From Prosthecobacter sp. SYSU 5D2 (lineage in GTDB: Bacteria > Verrucomicrobiota > Verrucomicrobiia > Verrucomicrobiales > Verrucomicrobiaceae): a stretch of 64,000 nucleotides of DNA. Position 1 is the first letter of the stretch. Each line of letters starts with the position of its first letter. The notes under the pieces were generated by a model. It worked only from the letters and a program-made list of their open reading frames with translations, was not told where the DNA came from and did no database searches. The stretch covers positions 1 to 64,000 of the forward strand of contig NZ_JBBYXL010000009.1 in the NCBI RefSeq assembly GCF_039655865.1. Direction: 5' to 3'. The position numbers and the translations under genes are program-made. Below are positions 33,753 through 41,761 of the stretch, in pieces.

Positions 33753-34661
33753 ATGAGACGTTACCACATCGAACACCGGACGGTTTACCGCTACTCGGAA
33801 CCTGTGCGTTTCGGCCTGCACCGGCTGGTCCTGCGCCCCCGCGAAAGCCATGACATCCAGGTGATCAAGCACAAGATCATCGTCCAGCCGGAGGCGAAGT
33901 TTTTCTGGCTGACGGACCTTTTTGGCAACAACATCGCCCTGGTGGAAATCCCGCAGGAGGCGAACCGGCTGGAAATCATCAACGAGGTCATCATAGACCG
34001 CGTGGAAGGCCTGGAAGACTCCGCTCCACAGCGCATCAGCCGGCCCTCCATGGCCCCGGTGCCGGTGACTTATCCCGAGATGGAGCTGGGTGTCATCCAG
34101 GGTTACATCATCCCGGTCTATGAAGACGATCTGGCATCGGTCCATGAATGGACTCAAAAATGCAGTGAATCCGTGCCCAAACCCACGGCGCTGGCCATGG
34201 TGGCGCATCTGAACCGGTGTGTGCACGAACAGATCCGCTACCAGCGGCGGGAGGAAAGAGGGGTGCAGTCGCCCGCACGTACACTGACATTAGGTACAGG
34301 CTCCTGCCGTGACATGGCCACGCTGCTGATGGAGGCCTGCCGGTCCCTGGGCATTGCGGCCCGGTTTGTCAGCGGTTATCTGGATGCCATGGCCTCTGCT
34401 GCAGGACGCGGGTCCACCCATGCCTGGGTAGAGGTGTATCTGCCGGACAGCGGCTGGCGTGGATTTGACCCCACCGTCGGTGCCACCGTCACTCCCAAGC
34501 ATGTCGCCCTGGGTGTCAGCACCCATCCGCGCGGTGTCATGCCGGTCAGCGGCATCTATGACGGCCCTCCGGGTTCCTATCAGGGCATGGATGTGGCCAT
34601 CACCATCCGCCGCCTGGACCGTCCGGAAGAGAAGCCACCCGAACCGGAAACCACGGCCTGA
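33753..34661 (+). CDS. Transglutaminase family protein with N-terminal bacterial domain
   Basis: This 302-residue protein opens with the bacterial transglutaminase-like N-terminal domain (RRYHIEHRTVYRYSEPV and GLHRLVLRPRESH), then the catalytic core with Cys185 (GTGSCRDMAT), His223 (STHAWVEVYL) and Asp239 (GWRGFDPT). The C-terminal tail is proline-rich and acidic. In other bacteria this type occurs with ATP-grasp and alpha-E genes, none of which is here; instead it is paired with another transglutaminase-like protein under an apparent sigma-54 promoter. A hairpin terminator follows 3 bp after the stop. Confidence 0.88.
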   Translation: MRRYHIEHRTVYRYSEPVRFGLHRLVLRPRESHDIQVIKHKIIVQPEAKFFWLTDLFGNNIALVEIPQEANRLEIINEVIIDRVEGLEDSAPQRISRPSMAPVPVTYPEMELGVIQGYIIPVYEDDLASVHEWTQKCSESVPKPTALAMVAHLNRCVHEQIRYQRREERGVQSPARTLTLGTGSCRDMATLLMEACRSLGIAARFVSGYLDAMASAAGRGSTHAWVEVYLPDSGWRGFDPTVGATVTPKHVALGVSTHPRGVMPVSGIYDGPPGSYQGMDVAITIRRLDRPEEKPPEPETTA

Positions 34662-34663
34662 CC

Positions 34664-34702
34664 AAAAAAGTCCCTGGTGCTTGAGATTCAAACACCAGGG
34701 AC
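34664..34702. terminator. Bidirectional terminator between transglutaminase and csbD genes
   Basis: GTCCCTGGTG (34670-34679) and CACCAGGGAC (34693-34702) form a 10-bp stem. Six As before it give a perfect T-run on the minus strand, for csbD, and GGAAGTTTTC after it gives a weaker one on the plus strand. Confidence 0.85.
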
Positions 34703-34771
34703 GGAAGTTTTCTTCGTGGAGAAGAAGGTCACCGCTAACATGGGGTGAGCGGCTTAAAACCTAACTCATGG

Positions 34772-34957
34772 TTAGGCTTCTTCGATGTAGCTGCGGATGG
34801 TCTCCTTGGCTTCACCGGTGCGTTTTTGGATACGGCCGAGCAGCTCGTCCTCCTTGCCTTCTTCGAAAAGAAGATCGTCATCGGTGAGCTGGGCATACTT
34901 CTGTTTCAGCTTGCCTTTGGTTTCGTTCCAACTGCCTTTCATGCTTAGCTTTGTCAT
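34772..34957 (-). CDS. CsbD-family stress protein
   Basis: This 61-residue protein matches the CsbD family: SWNETKGKLKQKYAQLTDDDL followed by an acidic-basic helix ending IRSYIEEA (the motif is quoted only in part). CsbD proteins are small, hydrophilic and induced by general stress in many bacteria, with unknown biochemistry. In Bacillus the namesake is controlled by sigma-B; here a sigma-54-type site lies about 60 bp upstream. A strong terminator follows the gene, so it is monocistronic. Confidence 0.92.
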   Translation of the reverse strand: MTKLSMKGSWNETKGKLKQKYAQLTDDDLLFEEGKEDELLGRIQKRTGEAKETIRSYIEEA

Positions 34958-35016
34958 AATCGTATAGGGGTGTGGTTGTTAATTGATGAGGGCCTTACCC
35001 TCACTCCCCTCTTCTA

Positions 35017-35033
35017 TTGCGTGATCTGTGCCA
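35017..35033 (-). promoter_or_regulatory. Probable sigma-54 promoter of csbD
   Basis: On the minus strand TGGCACAGATCACGCAA has GG (35032-35031) and GC (35020-35019) ten bases apart and a full TGGCAC block; the -14/-13 pair departs from consensus (AC for TT). The predicted start lies near 35008, about 50 nt before the csbD ATG. Confidence 0.55.
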
Positions 35034-35106
35034 CGCCTGTTTAGCCCGTTTTACCTGGGCAGGCAGCGCCAGGAGACCCTGTCCATTTGCGAGCCATTGG
35101 CATTGT

Positions 35107-35124
35107 GCAAGGCGTGAACCTTGC
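35107..35124. promoter_or_regulatory. Candidate activator site upstream of csbD
   Basis: GCAAGG and CCTTGC form a 6-bp inverted repeat with a 6-nt spacer, about 75-92 bp upstream of the csbD -24 element. It shares TGCAAGG with the patch between rpoN and the transglutaminase genes (32771-32777). Confidence 0.3.
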
Positions 35125-35139
35125 CAAGTGCAAGCATCA

Positions 35140-36189
35140 CTACGCCGTTGTCTTGGGCAGGGTGAAGAAGAAGCGTGAACCGCCTTCAGCCACGCGCTCA
35201 TATCCGCAGCGGCCACCCTGGAGGGTGACCAGCCTCTGGGCAATGGAAAGACCCAGCCCTTTGGAGCTATGGGTCGCGTGGAGCTTCTCAAATGGATAGA
35301 ACAAATTAGGCAGCTTGGCTTCTGCCACACCGGGTCCGTCATCCGTCACGCTGAATTCATATTCTTCCGGCAGCTCGCGCCAGTCCATCTTCACCGTCCG
35401 GCCCCGGCCCGTGTGGGTGACGGCATTGATGAGCAGGCTGGACCAGATGACCTCCAGCCAGGCCGGGACTCCTTCCACGGCAGGCCATTCGGTGACTTCT
35501 TCCATCTTCGTGCCGCGCTCCATGGCGGTGCGCTCCGCACCCTGGCGGGCCGCCCAGGCGATCTGGCCCATCTCCACAGGTTCCTTGAGCGGGTGGTCCA
35601 CAGAGGCACGCACAAGCTGGCTCACGCGCTCGATGATCTTCAAGACAGCCTGGGTGGAATCGAACAGCGATCCGGTCAGCGCAGCATCCTCCTCGGAATG
35701 CTCGGAGAGGATTTCCTTCAGCAGCTCCGCCGTGGTAAAAATGCCGCTCAGCGGAGTACGCAAATCGTGGCTGATGCGGCGGGCAATGGTGAGCAGATCG
35801 CCGCGCAGTCGGCCGTTTTCCCGGATCAGCTCATGCTTCTGCAAGGCTGAGCGAAACACCTGCGCCAGCAACTGGCCATGCCAGTCCTCCGCCGGAATGA
35901 CGTCCAGACCGGTGCTCTGGATGCTGTCACTGAGACACACCACCGGCCAGCGGGCCATGCCGTCTTCCTGGCTGAGCTTGATGGCAAGCTGTAGTTCAGC
36001 CATCTCTGGCTGGACCAAAATCATCAGGCTTTTCCCGCCCGCTCCGCTGGCCTCTGCCGCAGCCTTTTCGATGGAATCCGTTTCCTCAACCCTGCATGGA
36101 CCAAATGCACGGCTTATCCCTTCAAGTATCGCGGTATGGGCCAGGACGTTTCTTGGGGAGAACAGCAAATGCACAGTCAGCATGGTCAT
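35140..36189 (-). CDS. Soluble histidine kinase with N-terminal pseudo-receiver
   Basis: The 349-residue protein has an N-terminal domain of about 125 residues that looks like a receiver fold without the acidic pocket (LLFSPRNVLAHTAILEG and ILVQPEMAELQLAIK), then an H-box RRISHDLRTPLSGIF, an N-box SSLLINAVTHTGRG and G boxes DDGPGV and KGLGLSIAQRLV. There is no membrane segment. It ends the five-gene minus-strand phytochrome cluster, 47 bp after the hybrid kinase. I start at 36189; an in-frame ATG follows at 36183. Confidence 0.88.
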   Translation of the reverse strand: MTMLTVHLLFSPRNVLAHTAILEGISRAFGPCRVEETDSIEKAAAEASGAGGKSLMILVQPEMAELQLAIKLSQEDGMARWPVVCLSDSIQSTGLDVIPAEDWHGQLLAQVFRSALQKHELIRENGRLRGDLLTIARRISHDLRTPLSGIFTTAELLKEILSEHSEEDAALTGSLFDSTQAVLKIIERVSQLVRASVDHPLKEPVEMGQIAWAARQGAERTAMERGTKMEEVTEWPAVEGVPAWLEVIWSSLLINAVTHTGRGRTVKMDWRELPEEYEFSVTDDGPGVAEAKLPNLFYPFEKLHATHSSKGLGLSIAQRLVTLQGGRCGYERVAEGGSRFFFTLPKTTA

Positions 36190-36236
36190 GTCAAAAGGGT
36201 CTGCAAATATTCGGACGCGAAACAAGGGGGTTCAAT

Positions 36237-38318
36237 TTAAATCGAATCCGGGGCCGGATCTGCGTGCAGCAATTTGGGCTCTGCGGCCATGGCGGTTTTA
36301 ATGGCCTGGTCCAGAGACTGCATCTGCACCGGCTTGGTCAGATGCAGGACAAAACCGGCCTCCTCACTCCGGCCCAGATCCTTTTCCATGCCATATCCGC
36401 TGAGGGCGATGCCTTTGAGTCCATACAGCCTGGCCACCTCTTTCATCAGTTCATATCCGTTACCATCCGGAAGCCCGATGTCAGAAATCAGCAGGTCATA
36501 CTCATGGCTTGCGGCCAGTTCCAGGGCCGCCCTGACGCTGCCAGCCGCCTGGATCTGGTAGCGACGGCGCGTCAGCAACTGGGTCAGCGCACTGCGCGTC
36601 GGCTCATGATCTTCCACCAAAAGAACGCGCGTCACCTTGGTACCAGCAGGTCTGGCAACCCGCTGCTGGACAGGAGACGGAACACGGTCACAGGTATCCG
36701 TAGACGATGGCAGGGAGATGATGAAAGTGGCCCCCTCCCCTGGCCCGTTGCTTCTGGCCTGAATGCTGCCAGAGTGGCTCTGCACCAGCATCTGGCAGAT
36801 GGCCAGGCCCAGCCCCAGGCCGCCAAAACGATGCGAGCCGCCCTCTCCCGCATGATCTCCCTGCGAAAAGGCGTCAAAAATACGCTCCAGTTCCGGCCCG
36901 GAGATACCGATGCCGGAGTCTGTGATGCGGATCTCGATGGCCTTTTTCTCCGGGAGGCTGGTCGTGGCCAGGGTGATGATGCCGCCTTCCGGTGTGAACT
37001 TCACCGCGTTCTTCAGGACATTCCAAAAGACCTGCTGCAGTCTCACGGCATCACCCATCACCATCGGATTGGCCGCATGCAGTTCCTGTTTCAAGGCCAG
37101 ATGTTTGGCATCAATCTCAGGGGCCACATTGGCCACCGCATCCGCAATCACCGTGTGCAAATCCACCGGCACACGCTCCAGCACCATCTTACCCCGGCTG
37201 ATGCGCGTGATGTTCAGCAGGTCATCAATCAGGCGGGCTTCCAGCTCCACATTCTTGCGGATGGTTTCAAAGATGGCCCTGACCGGCTCCGGAATTTCCG
37301 GGTCATTGGCGGCCTCGCTGGACAGCAGCAGGATGGGGTTCAACGGGGTGCGCAGTTCATGGGACAGCGCGGCCACAAAATCATCCTTGGCACGGGAGGC
37401 TGCCAGGGCCTCATCACGTGCATGCTCCAGCTCCATGGCGCTTCTTTTCCGCGCTGTCACATCCGACTTCAGGCCGATGAACCCGATGACCGAACCGTCC
37501 AGTGCCCGCTCCGGAACATAGACGACGCTCACCCAGCGCAGGCCAAGTTTGGCGTAGGGAATTTCGATTTCGAATTCTACACGCTCTCCGGCAAGTACGG
37601 TTTTCAGATGCGGCTGAACGGCAATAAAGGCATCCTTTCCCAGCACCTCACGGATCTCTTTCCCCACGATGTACTCCGGATCCAGACCAAAGCGCTCGGC
37701 ATAGGGGCGGTTCACATACTTGTAGCGGCAGTCCAGGTCAAACCGGGCCAGAAGTACGTCCGCATGGTCCGTCACCACCCGCAGTTGCTGCTCGCTCTGG
37801 CGCAGGCGGGCCTCGGCCAGCAGCCGCTCTGCAGCCTCCTGTTCCAGACGCCGCACATGCGTTTCCAGCTCTTCATTCTTCTGAGCCAGCGCCAGGCGCT
37901 GGATTTCCAGCTGCCGTTGAATCCCTGCTTTCTCGGCTGCGTTCTCCACCGCCCGGCGCAGGACGATGGCATTGACCGAGGCCTTTGGCACAAAATCATG
38001 GGCACCGCTCTGCATCGCCTCCACCGCACGTTCCACCTCCTGGTTGGAGGTGAGCATGACGATGCCAAACGCATGCTCGCCGTAACTTTCGACGATCTTT
38101 TTCACCAGGCTGACGCCGTCACTGTCAGGCAGGTTAAAATCCAGCAGCACGCAGTCAGGCAGCTCCTGGGAGAGCAGCTGCATCGCCAGCGTGGCGGTGG
38201 GTGCATCCCGGATCTCACAGGGCACTGCCACGCCGCGGGTCAGATGGCGGCGGAAGATGATGCAGTCCGTCTGTGAATCTTCGACAATCAGTACCTTGAG
38301 CGGAGCAAGCTGGGCCAT
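36237..38318 (-). CDS. Hybrid sensor: receiver-PAS-histidine kinase-receiver
   Basis: This 693-residue cytoplasmic protein has, in order, a receiver (phospho-acceptor Asp60), a coiled coil (about 125-180), a PAS domain (about 185-305, ILARFDLDCRYKYVN region), a HisKA/HATPase pair (H-box FVAALSHELRTPLNPILL; G boxes DSGIGI and GGLGLGLAIC) and a C-terminal receiver (YDLLISDIGLPDGNGYE). This layout lets it accept phosphate at the first receiver and pass it through His to the last receiver. The small response regulator gene is directly upstream, so it probably belongs to the bacteriophytochrome relay. Confidence 0.93.
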   Translation of the reverse strand: MAQLAPLKVLIVEDSQTDCIIFRRHLTRGVAVPCEIRDAPTATLAMQLLSQELPDCVLLDFNLPDSDGVSLVKKIVESYGEHAFGIVMLTSNQEVERAVEAMQSGAHDFVPKASVNAIVLRRAVENAAEKAGIQRQLEIQRLALAQKNEELETHVRRLEQEAAERLLAEARLRQSEQQLRVVTDHADVLLARFDLDCRYKYVNRPYAERFGLDPEYIVGKEIREVLGKDAFIAVQPHLKTVLAGERVEFEIEIPYAKLGLRWVSVVYVPERALDGSVIGFIGLKSDVTARKRSAMELEHARDEALAASRAKDDFVAALSHELRTPLNPILLLSSEAANDPEIPEPVRAIFETIRKNVELEARLIDDLLNITRISRGKMVLERVPVDLHTVIADAVANVAPEIDAKHLALKQELHAANPMVMGDAVRLQQVFWNVLKNAVKFTPEGGIITLATTSLPEKKAIEIRITDSGIGISGPELERIFDAFSQGDHAGEGGSHRFGGLGLGLAICQMLVQSHSGSIQARSNGPGEGATFIISLPSSTDTCDRVPSPVQQRVARPAGTKVTRVLLVEDHEPTRSALTQLLTRRRYQIQAAGSVRAALELAASHEYDLLISDIGLPDGNGYELMKEVARLYGLKGIALSGYGMEKDLGRSEEAGFVLHLTKPVQMQSLDQAIKTAMAAEPKLLHADPAPDSI

Positions 38319-38350
38319 GGCAGCACGGGCATGGAAAAGTGTCTGTTGAT

Positions 38351-38845
38351 TCAGGAGGCCATTTCATCCGGCTTGTCCAGAATGCTGGCGCTTCGTGGCG
38401 GCACAGGCAGTCGCACGGCCTCCACCCAATAATCCACCAGCAGCTCCACCGCACGCTTGAAAGACCCGTAATCGGTCTGTTTCACGTGATACGAATTGGC
38501 CCCGTGCTCATAGCACCAGGCGATGTCGTGAGGACTGCTGGAAGTCGAGAAGATCACAACCGGAGTGCGTTTCAAACGCGGATGCTGACGCACTGCCAGG
38601 AGCACCGAACGTCCGTCCACCCCAGGCAGATTCAGGTCCAGCACGATCAGGGCCGGCAGCACAGGCAGCGGCCGGTCAGGCAGCAGCGGCGCCTTCAGCA
38701 TGTCCAGCACCTGCTCGGCGCTCACACAACGCTGCAACCGCACCGGAGCGGGAGCCTTGGAGCGCAGAACGATGCGCTCCAAAGCGGCATAGTCCTCATC
38801 GCTGTCTTCCACCACAAGGAAGGAGGGATTGATGATCTCATTCAT
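38351..38845 (-). CDS. Single-domain response regulator (Rcp1-like)
   Basis: The 164-residue protein is a lone receiver with the acidic pair Glu13-Asp14, phospho-acceptor Asp70 (LIVLDLNLPGVDGR), the Thr/Ser in VVIFSTSSS and Lys in YHVKQTD. Its start overlaps the stop of the bacteriophytochrome gene by four bases (ATGA), the same arrangement as Cph1-Rcp1 in cyanobacteria, so it is the expected phosphate acceptor of the phytochrome kinase. It has no output domain and must act by contact or by passing phosphate on. Confidence 0.94.
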   Translation of the reverse strand: MNEIINPSFLVVEDSDEDYAALERIVLRSKAPAPVRLQRCVSAEQVLDMLKAPLLPDRPLPVLPALIVLDLNLPGVDGRSVLLAVRQHPRLKRTPVVIFSTSSSPHDIAWCYEHGANSYHVKQTDYGSFKRAVELLVDYWVEAVRLPVPPRSASILDKPDEMAS

Positions 38846-41088
38846 GGTGTGGCGGGATCCTGTTCTAAAGTGAAATAAAAGGTGGTTCCCTGACCTGGCG
38901 CGGACTCCAACCACATCCGCCCACCGTGACGCTCAATGATTTTGCGGACGATGGTCAACCCAGCTCCGACTCCTCCACCATACTCCTCCCTGCCGTGAAG
39001 TCTCTTAAAGATTTGGAAAACCAGGGTTTTATGTTCAGCAGCGATGCCGATGCCGTTGTCCCGCACGAAATAAATGGCCGCATGAGTGAGCGTGGCCGGC
39101 TGCCACCCGATTTCAATTTGAGGCGGTTTTTTATCGTTATACTTGATGGCATTGCTCAGCAAATTGGCGAATACCTCCCCAAGCCGGTCAGCATCTCCAA
39201 AGGTCGGAGGCAGATCTTTGGCCACCGTGATCTCGACCTGGCTCTCCTGCACACGCGCCACCACCATTTCCAGGGCATCTTGCACGACGGCATTCATATC
39301 CACCCGGTAGGTCTGAAGTTCGGCTCTCGAAAGCCTGGAATAGTATAACAGAGAGTCCAGCAAAGTCTCCATGCGCTCCGTCAGCCGCATCATGGTGCGG
39401 AGGTAGTTGATCCCCTGCTCATCCAGCTGCGCGCCACAGTCCTCCAGGATGAAATTGGAAAAATTGCTGATGCCGCGCAGAGGCTCCTTCAGATCGTGGG
39501 AGGCCACATAGGCAAAGGAGTCCAGCTGGCGGTTGCGCTCATCCAGTTCGGCATTCAGCCGGGTCAGGTGCTCGGCACGGCGGACTTCCGTTTCAAGGAT
39601 AGTCTGGCGCAGAGCGCGAGCCGCCTCGGTTTCGCAATTCAGCCAGGGCCGGGAGCGGCCGCGCACCTCCTGCTGCCAGAGTTCAAAGGACTTGCGCGGC
39701 GTGAGCCGGTCCCCGTGCGGTCCGGTTTCCACGGGTTTGGTGGGATCTCCCGCCCAGTTACGCGTCTGGGTTTCCTCACGGCGAAACCACATTAGATAGG
39801 CCGGTGCCTGCCTGGAGAGGCGAGCGGCCAGCAGACCGCTGGCTGTGGCGGCCGCCGGCTGCCACTCAGGATAGTGGCCCCCCAGGTGATCGGTGGACCA
39901 GACGGCCTGCTCCTGCGACTCAGCCAGGCGAATGGCCAGGGCACGGACGGCTGTGGCATCCGGGGTCCGGCCTCTCAGGTGCACCATGTCATTATAAAGC
40001 AGGGCGGAGCCCTCCGCCTCAATACCCGCCAGCGTTTCTCCCCGGCTGTGGATCAGCGTGTGGTAGAACTCCGGTTGCAGGATCATCGCATCCGCCAGCA
40101 CCCGGTGTTCCTGCTGCAGGCGCAGCATGTATTCATGCTGCTCCTCATTCTCTTTGCTGCCCACCTGGAGGGAAAGCATGTGGGCCAGAAACTCACAGGC
40201 CATGCGGGTGGAGTGCGCCACGTAGCGCGGAGAGTAATGATGGCAGGCAAACAGGCCCCACAGCTCCTCCCCAACTACGATGGAGATGGACATGGAAGCT
40301 GTCACTCCCATGTTTTGAAGATACTCCGCATGGATGGGAGACATGGACCGGCTCACACAGTAGCTCATGTCCAGCGGCTCACCATTGTCCGGCCGGAGAC
40401 GCGGCAGCAATGCCACCGCCTGGTAGCGGACGTCCGGATTCAGACGCAATTGCGACCTGACAAAAAGCTTGCGCGCCTGTTTGGGAATGTCCGATGCCGG
40501 ATAATGCATGCCCAGGTAGGACTCCAGGTCGTCCCGCCGTGCCTCAGCGATGATGTGGCCCGATGCATCATCCGCAAAACGGTACACCATGATCCGGTCA
40601 AAGCCGGTAAACCGCTTGACATGCTCCGCCGCACGCTGGCAGAACTCCACCACCGAGGTGCTGCTCTGCAGATGGCTGAGGGTGTGCTTCAGAGAAACAT
40701 AAACCTCATCCTGCACCATGGACGCCTGGTCCGTCCATGTCTCCAGTTCCATGATGAGAACGCCCTGATACCGGTGCACCAACACTTCGAAAGACTGTCC
40801 TGCCGGACCCACCTGGAGCGGTGGCAGGTAGTGCGGTGATGCCTCCAGATCCTTGGTCAGGATCTGCTTGCGGAGATAGTCCATATCCTGGGCGGAAATG
40901 AGCTCTGGCAGGTCCATTTGCAAGAGCCCTTCCAAATCCAGCCCCAGGCGCTCCGGAGCATTGGCTGTCGCCTGCAGAATGCTCAGTGCAGGTTCCTCCA
41001 AAACCAGGAGAATGGCATGAGGCTGGACGGAACCGGGAATATGGATGGGCTCCCGGTCGCAATTGGTCAGATCTACAGGGTCGGACAT
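38842..41088 (-). CDS. bphP: Bacteriophytochrome histidine kinase
   Basis: This 748-residue red/far-red photoreceptor has Cys10 (TNCDREPIHIPG), the conserved attachment point of biliverdin, followed by PAS (to about 110), GAF (about 130-300, with the PASDIP motif at 197-202 and the pyrrole-contact Asp), PHY (about 310-490, tongue motif PRKSF at 464-468) and a histidine kinase (SHDLKEPLRGISNF with His531; DNGIGI; GVGAGLTIVRKI). All chromophore contacts that I can see are intact, so it should photoconvert. The heme oxygenase gene that makes biliverdin overlaps it upstream by 16 bp, and the response regulator overlaps its stop. Confidence 0.97.
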   Translation of the reverse strand: MSDPVDLTNCDREPIHIPGSVQPHAILLVLEEPALSILQATANAPERLGLDLEGLLQMDLPELISAQDMDYLRKQILTKDLEASPHYLPPLQVGPAGQSFEVLVHRYQGVLIMELETWTDQASMVQDEVYVSLKHTLSHLQSSTSVVEFCQRAAEHVKRFTGFDRIMVYRFADDASGHIIAEARRDDLESYLGMHYPASDIPKQARKLFVRSQLRLNPDVRYQAVALLPRLRPDNGEPLDMSYCVSRSMSPIHAEYLQNMGVTASMSISIVVGEELWGLFACHHYSPRYVAHSTRMACEFLAHMLSLQVGSKENEEQHEYMLRLQQEHRVLADAMILQPEFYHTLIHSRGETLAGIEAEGSALLYNDMVHLRGRTPDATAVRALAIRLAESQEQAVWSTDHLGGHYPEWQPAAATASGLLAARLSRQAPAYLMWFRREETQTRNWAGDPTKPVETGPHGDRLTPRKSFELWQQEVRGRSRPWLNCETEAARALRQTILETEVRRAEHLTRLNAELDERNRQLDSFAYVASHDLKEPLRGISNFSNFILEDCGAQLDEQGINYLRTMMRLTERMETLLDSLLYYSRLSRAELQTYRVDMNAVVQDALEMVVARVQESQVEITVAKDLPPTFGDADRLGEVFANLLSNAIKYNDKKPPQIEIGWQPATLTHAAIYFVRDNGIGIAAEHKTLVFQIFKRLHGREEYGGGVGAGLTIVRKIIERHGGRMWLESAPGQGTTFYFTLEQDPATP

Positions 41089-41672
41089 GAAGAGTGAGGC
41101 TGATGAAACCAGCGGGCAAAGGTGTCAAAGGTGCTTTGCGCAGCGGCGGCAGCCAGCGGCTCAATGGCCGGATCCCTTGTTGAGCAGGCTTCCGCCCATT
41201 CTCCAAAGAGGCGCCAGTTTGGCAAGGTCTTCGCTCCGTAACCGGCAAAAAAACGTCCCCCGTTTTCAAGAGTTATGGGCAGATGCTGCTGCAAAAGCCG
41301 GCTAATCACCTGCCCGCCTAATGTAGATCCCTCAAGCACATAAAGACATCCAATAGCATTAGCCAGGCCCGACACCTGCGGCAGGGTCTGGCATTCTGCA
41401 AGATCCAGCCCCTCCTGAGGCTCTGCGCCCAAATGCGCCAAGTCTTCCACAAGCCAAGGCGTCTTGCGCCGATCATCAAAATCAAATCCTGCCTGCTGCC
41501 AGTCCACCGCCTCGGCCAGCCTGGCCTCCAGCGGTGCATAAAGAGTATAAAAACGCTCCAGCAAATGGCGGTAGTCATCACGCGTTTTGAAATGACGCGT
41601 GATGTCCATCTGCGCTTCCAGCGCCAGGTGCTTTTCAGCCGTTTTGGTTTTGAGGGTGGTTAGCAGGGCCAT
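41073..41672 (-). CDS. bphO: Biliverdin-producing heme oxygenase
   Basis: The 199-residue enzyme opens heme to biliverdin IX-alpha, CO and iron. It shows the proximal histidine His15 (TAEKHLALE), a helical body, and the distal helix glycine region (YVLEGSTLGGQVISRLL). I start at 41672 (MALLTTLKTKTAEKH); the longer frame to 41729 adds unrelated sequence. The end of this gene overlaps the start of bphP by 16 bp, so chromophore and apoprotein synthesis are coupled. It is probably the first gene of the phytochrome operon. Confidence 0.93.
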   Translation of the reverse strand: MALLTTLKTKTAEKHLALEAQMDITRHFKTRDDYRHLLERFYTLYAPLEARLAEAVDWQQAGFDFDDRRKTPWLVEDLAHLGAEPQEGLDLAECQTLPQVSGLANAIGCLYVLEGSTLGGQVISRLLQQHLPITLENGGRFFAGYGAKTLPNWRLFGEWAEACSTRDPAIEPLAAAAAQSTFDTFARWFHQPHSSCPTL

Positions 41673-41761
41673 TGAAGGGTTCACACGAGATCGTATCCCA
41701 TGCCTGAACCGGATGGGCGGCCCAAGCATTTTATTCCCGTTAACCGTCTGAATTCGCAGTA

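Noticed and set aside
36096..38276. A 726-codon open frame on the plus strand opposite the hybrid sensor gene
   Set aside because: Shadow of the minus-strand gene in GC-rich DNA; its translation is rich in His, Gln and Arg and has no domain, whereas the minus-strand product has receiver, PAS and kinase motifs.
41673..41761. Sigma-54 promoter before the heme oxygenase gene
   Set aside because: I checked both GG-N10-GC phases in this gap and found none with a TGGCA block, so the phytochrome operon does not appear to carry its own sigma-54 promoter.
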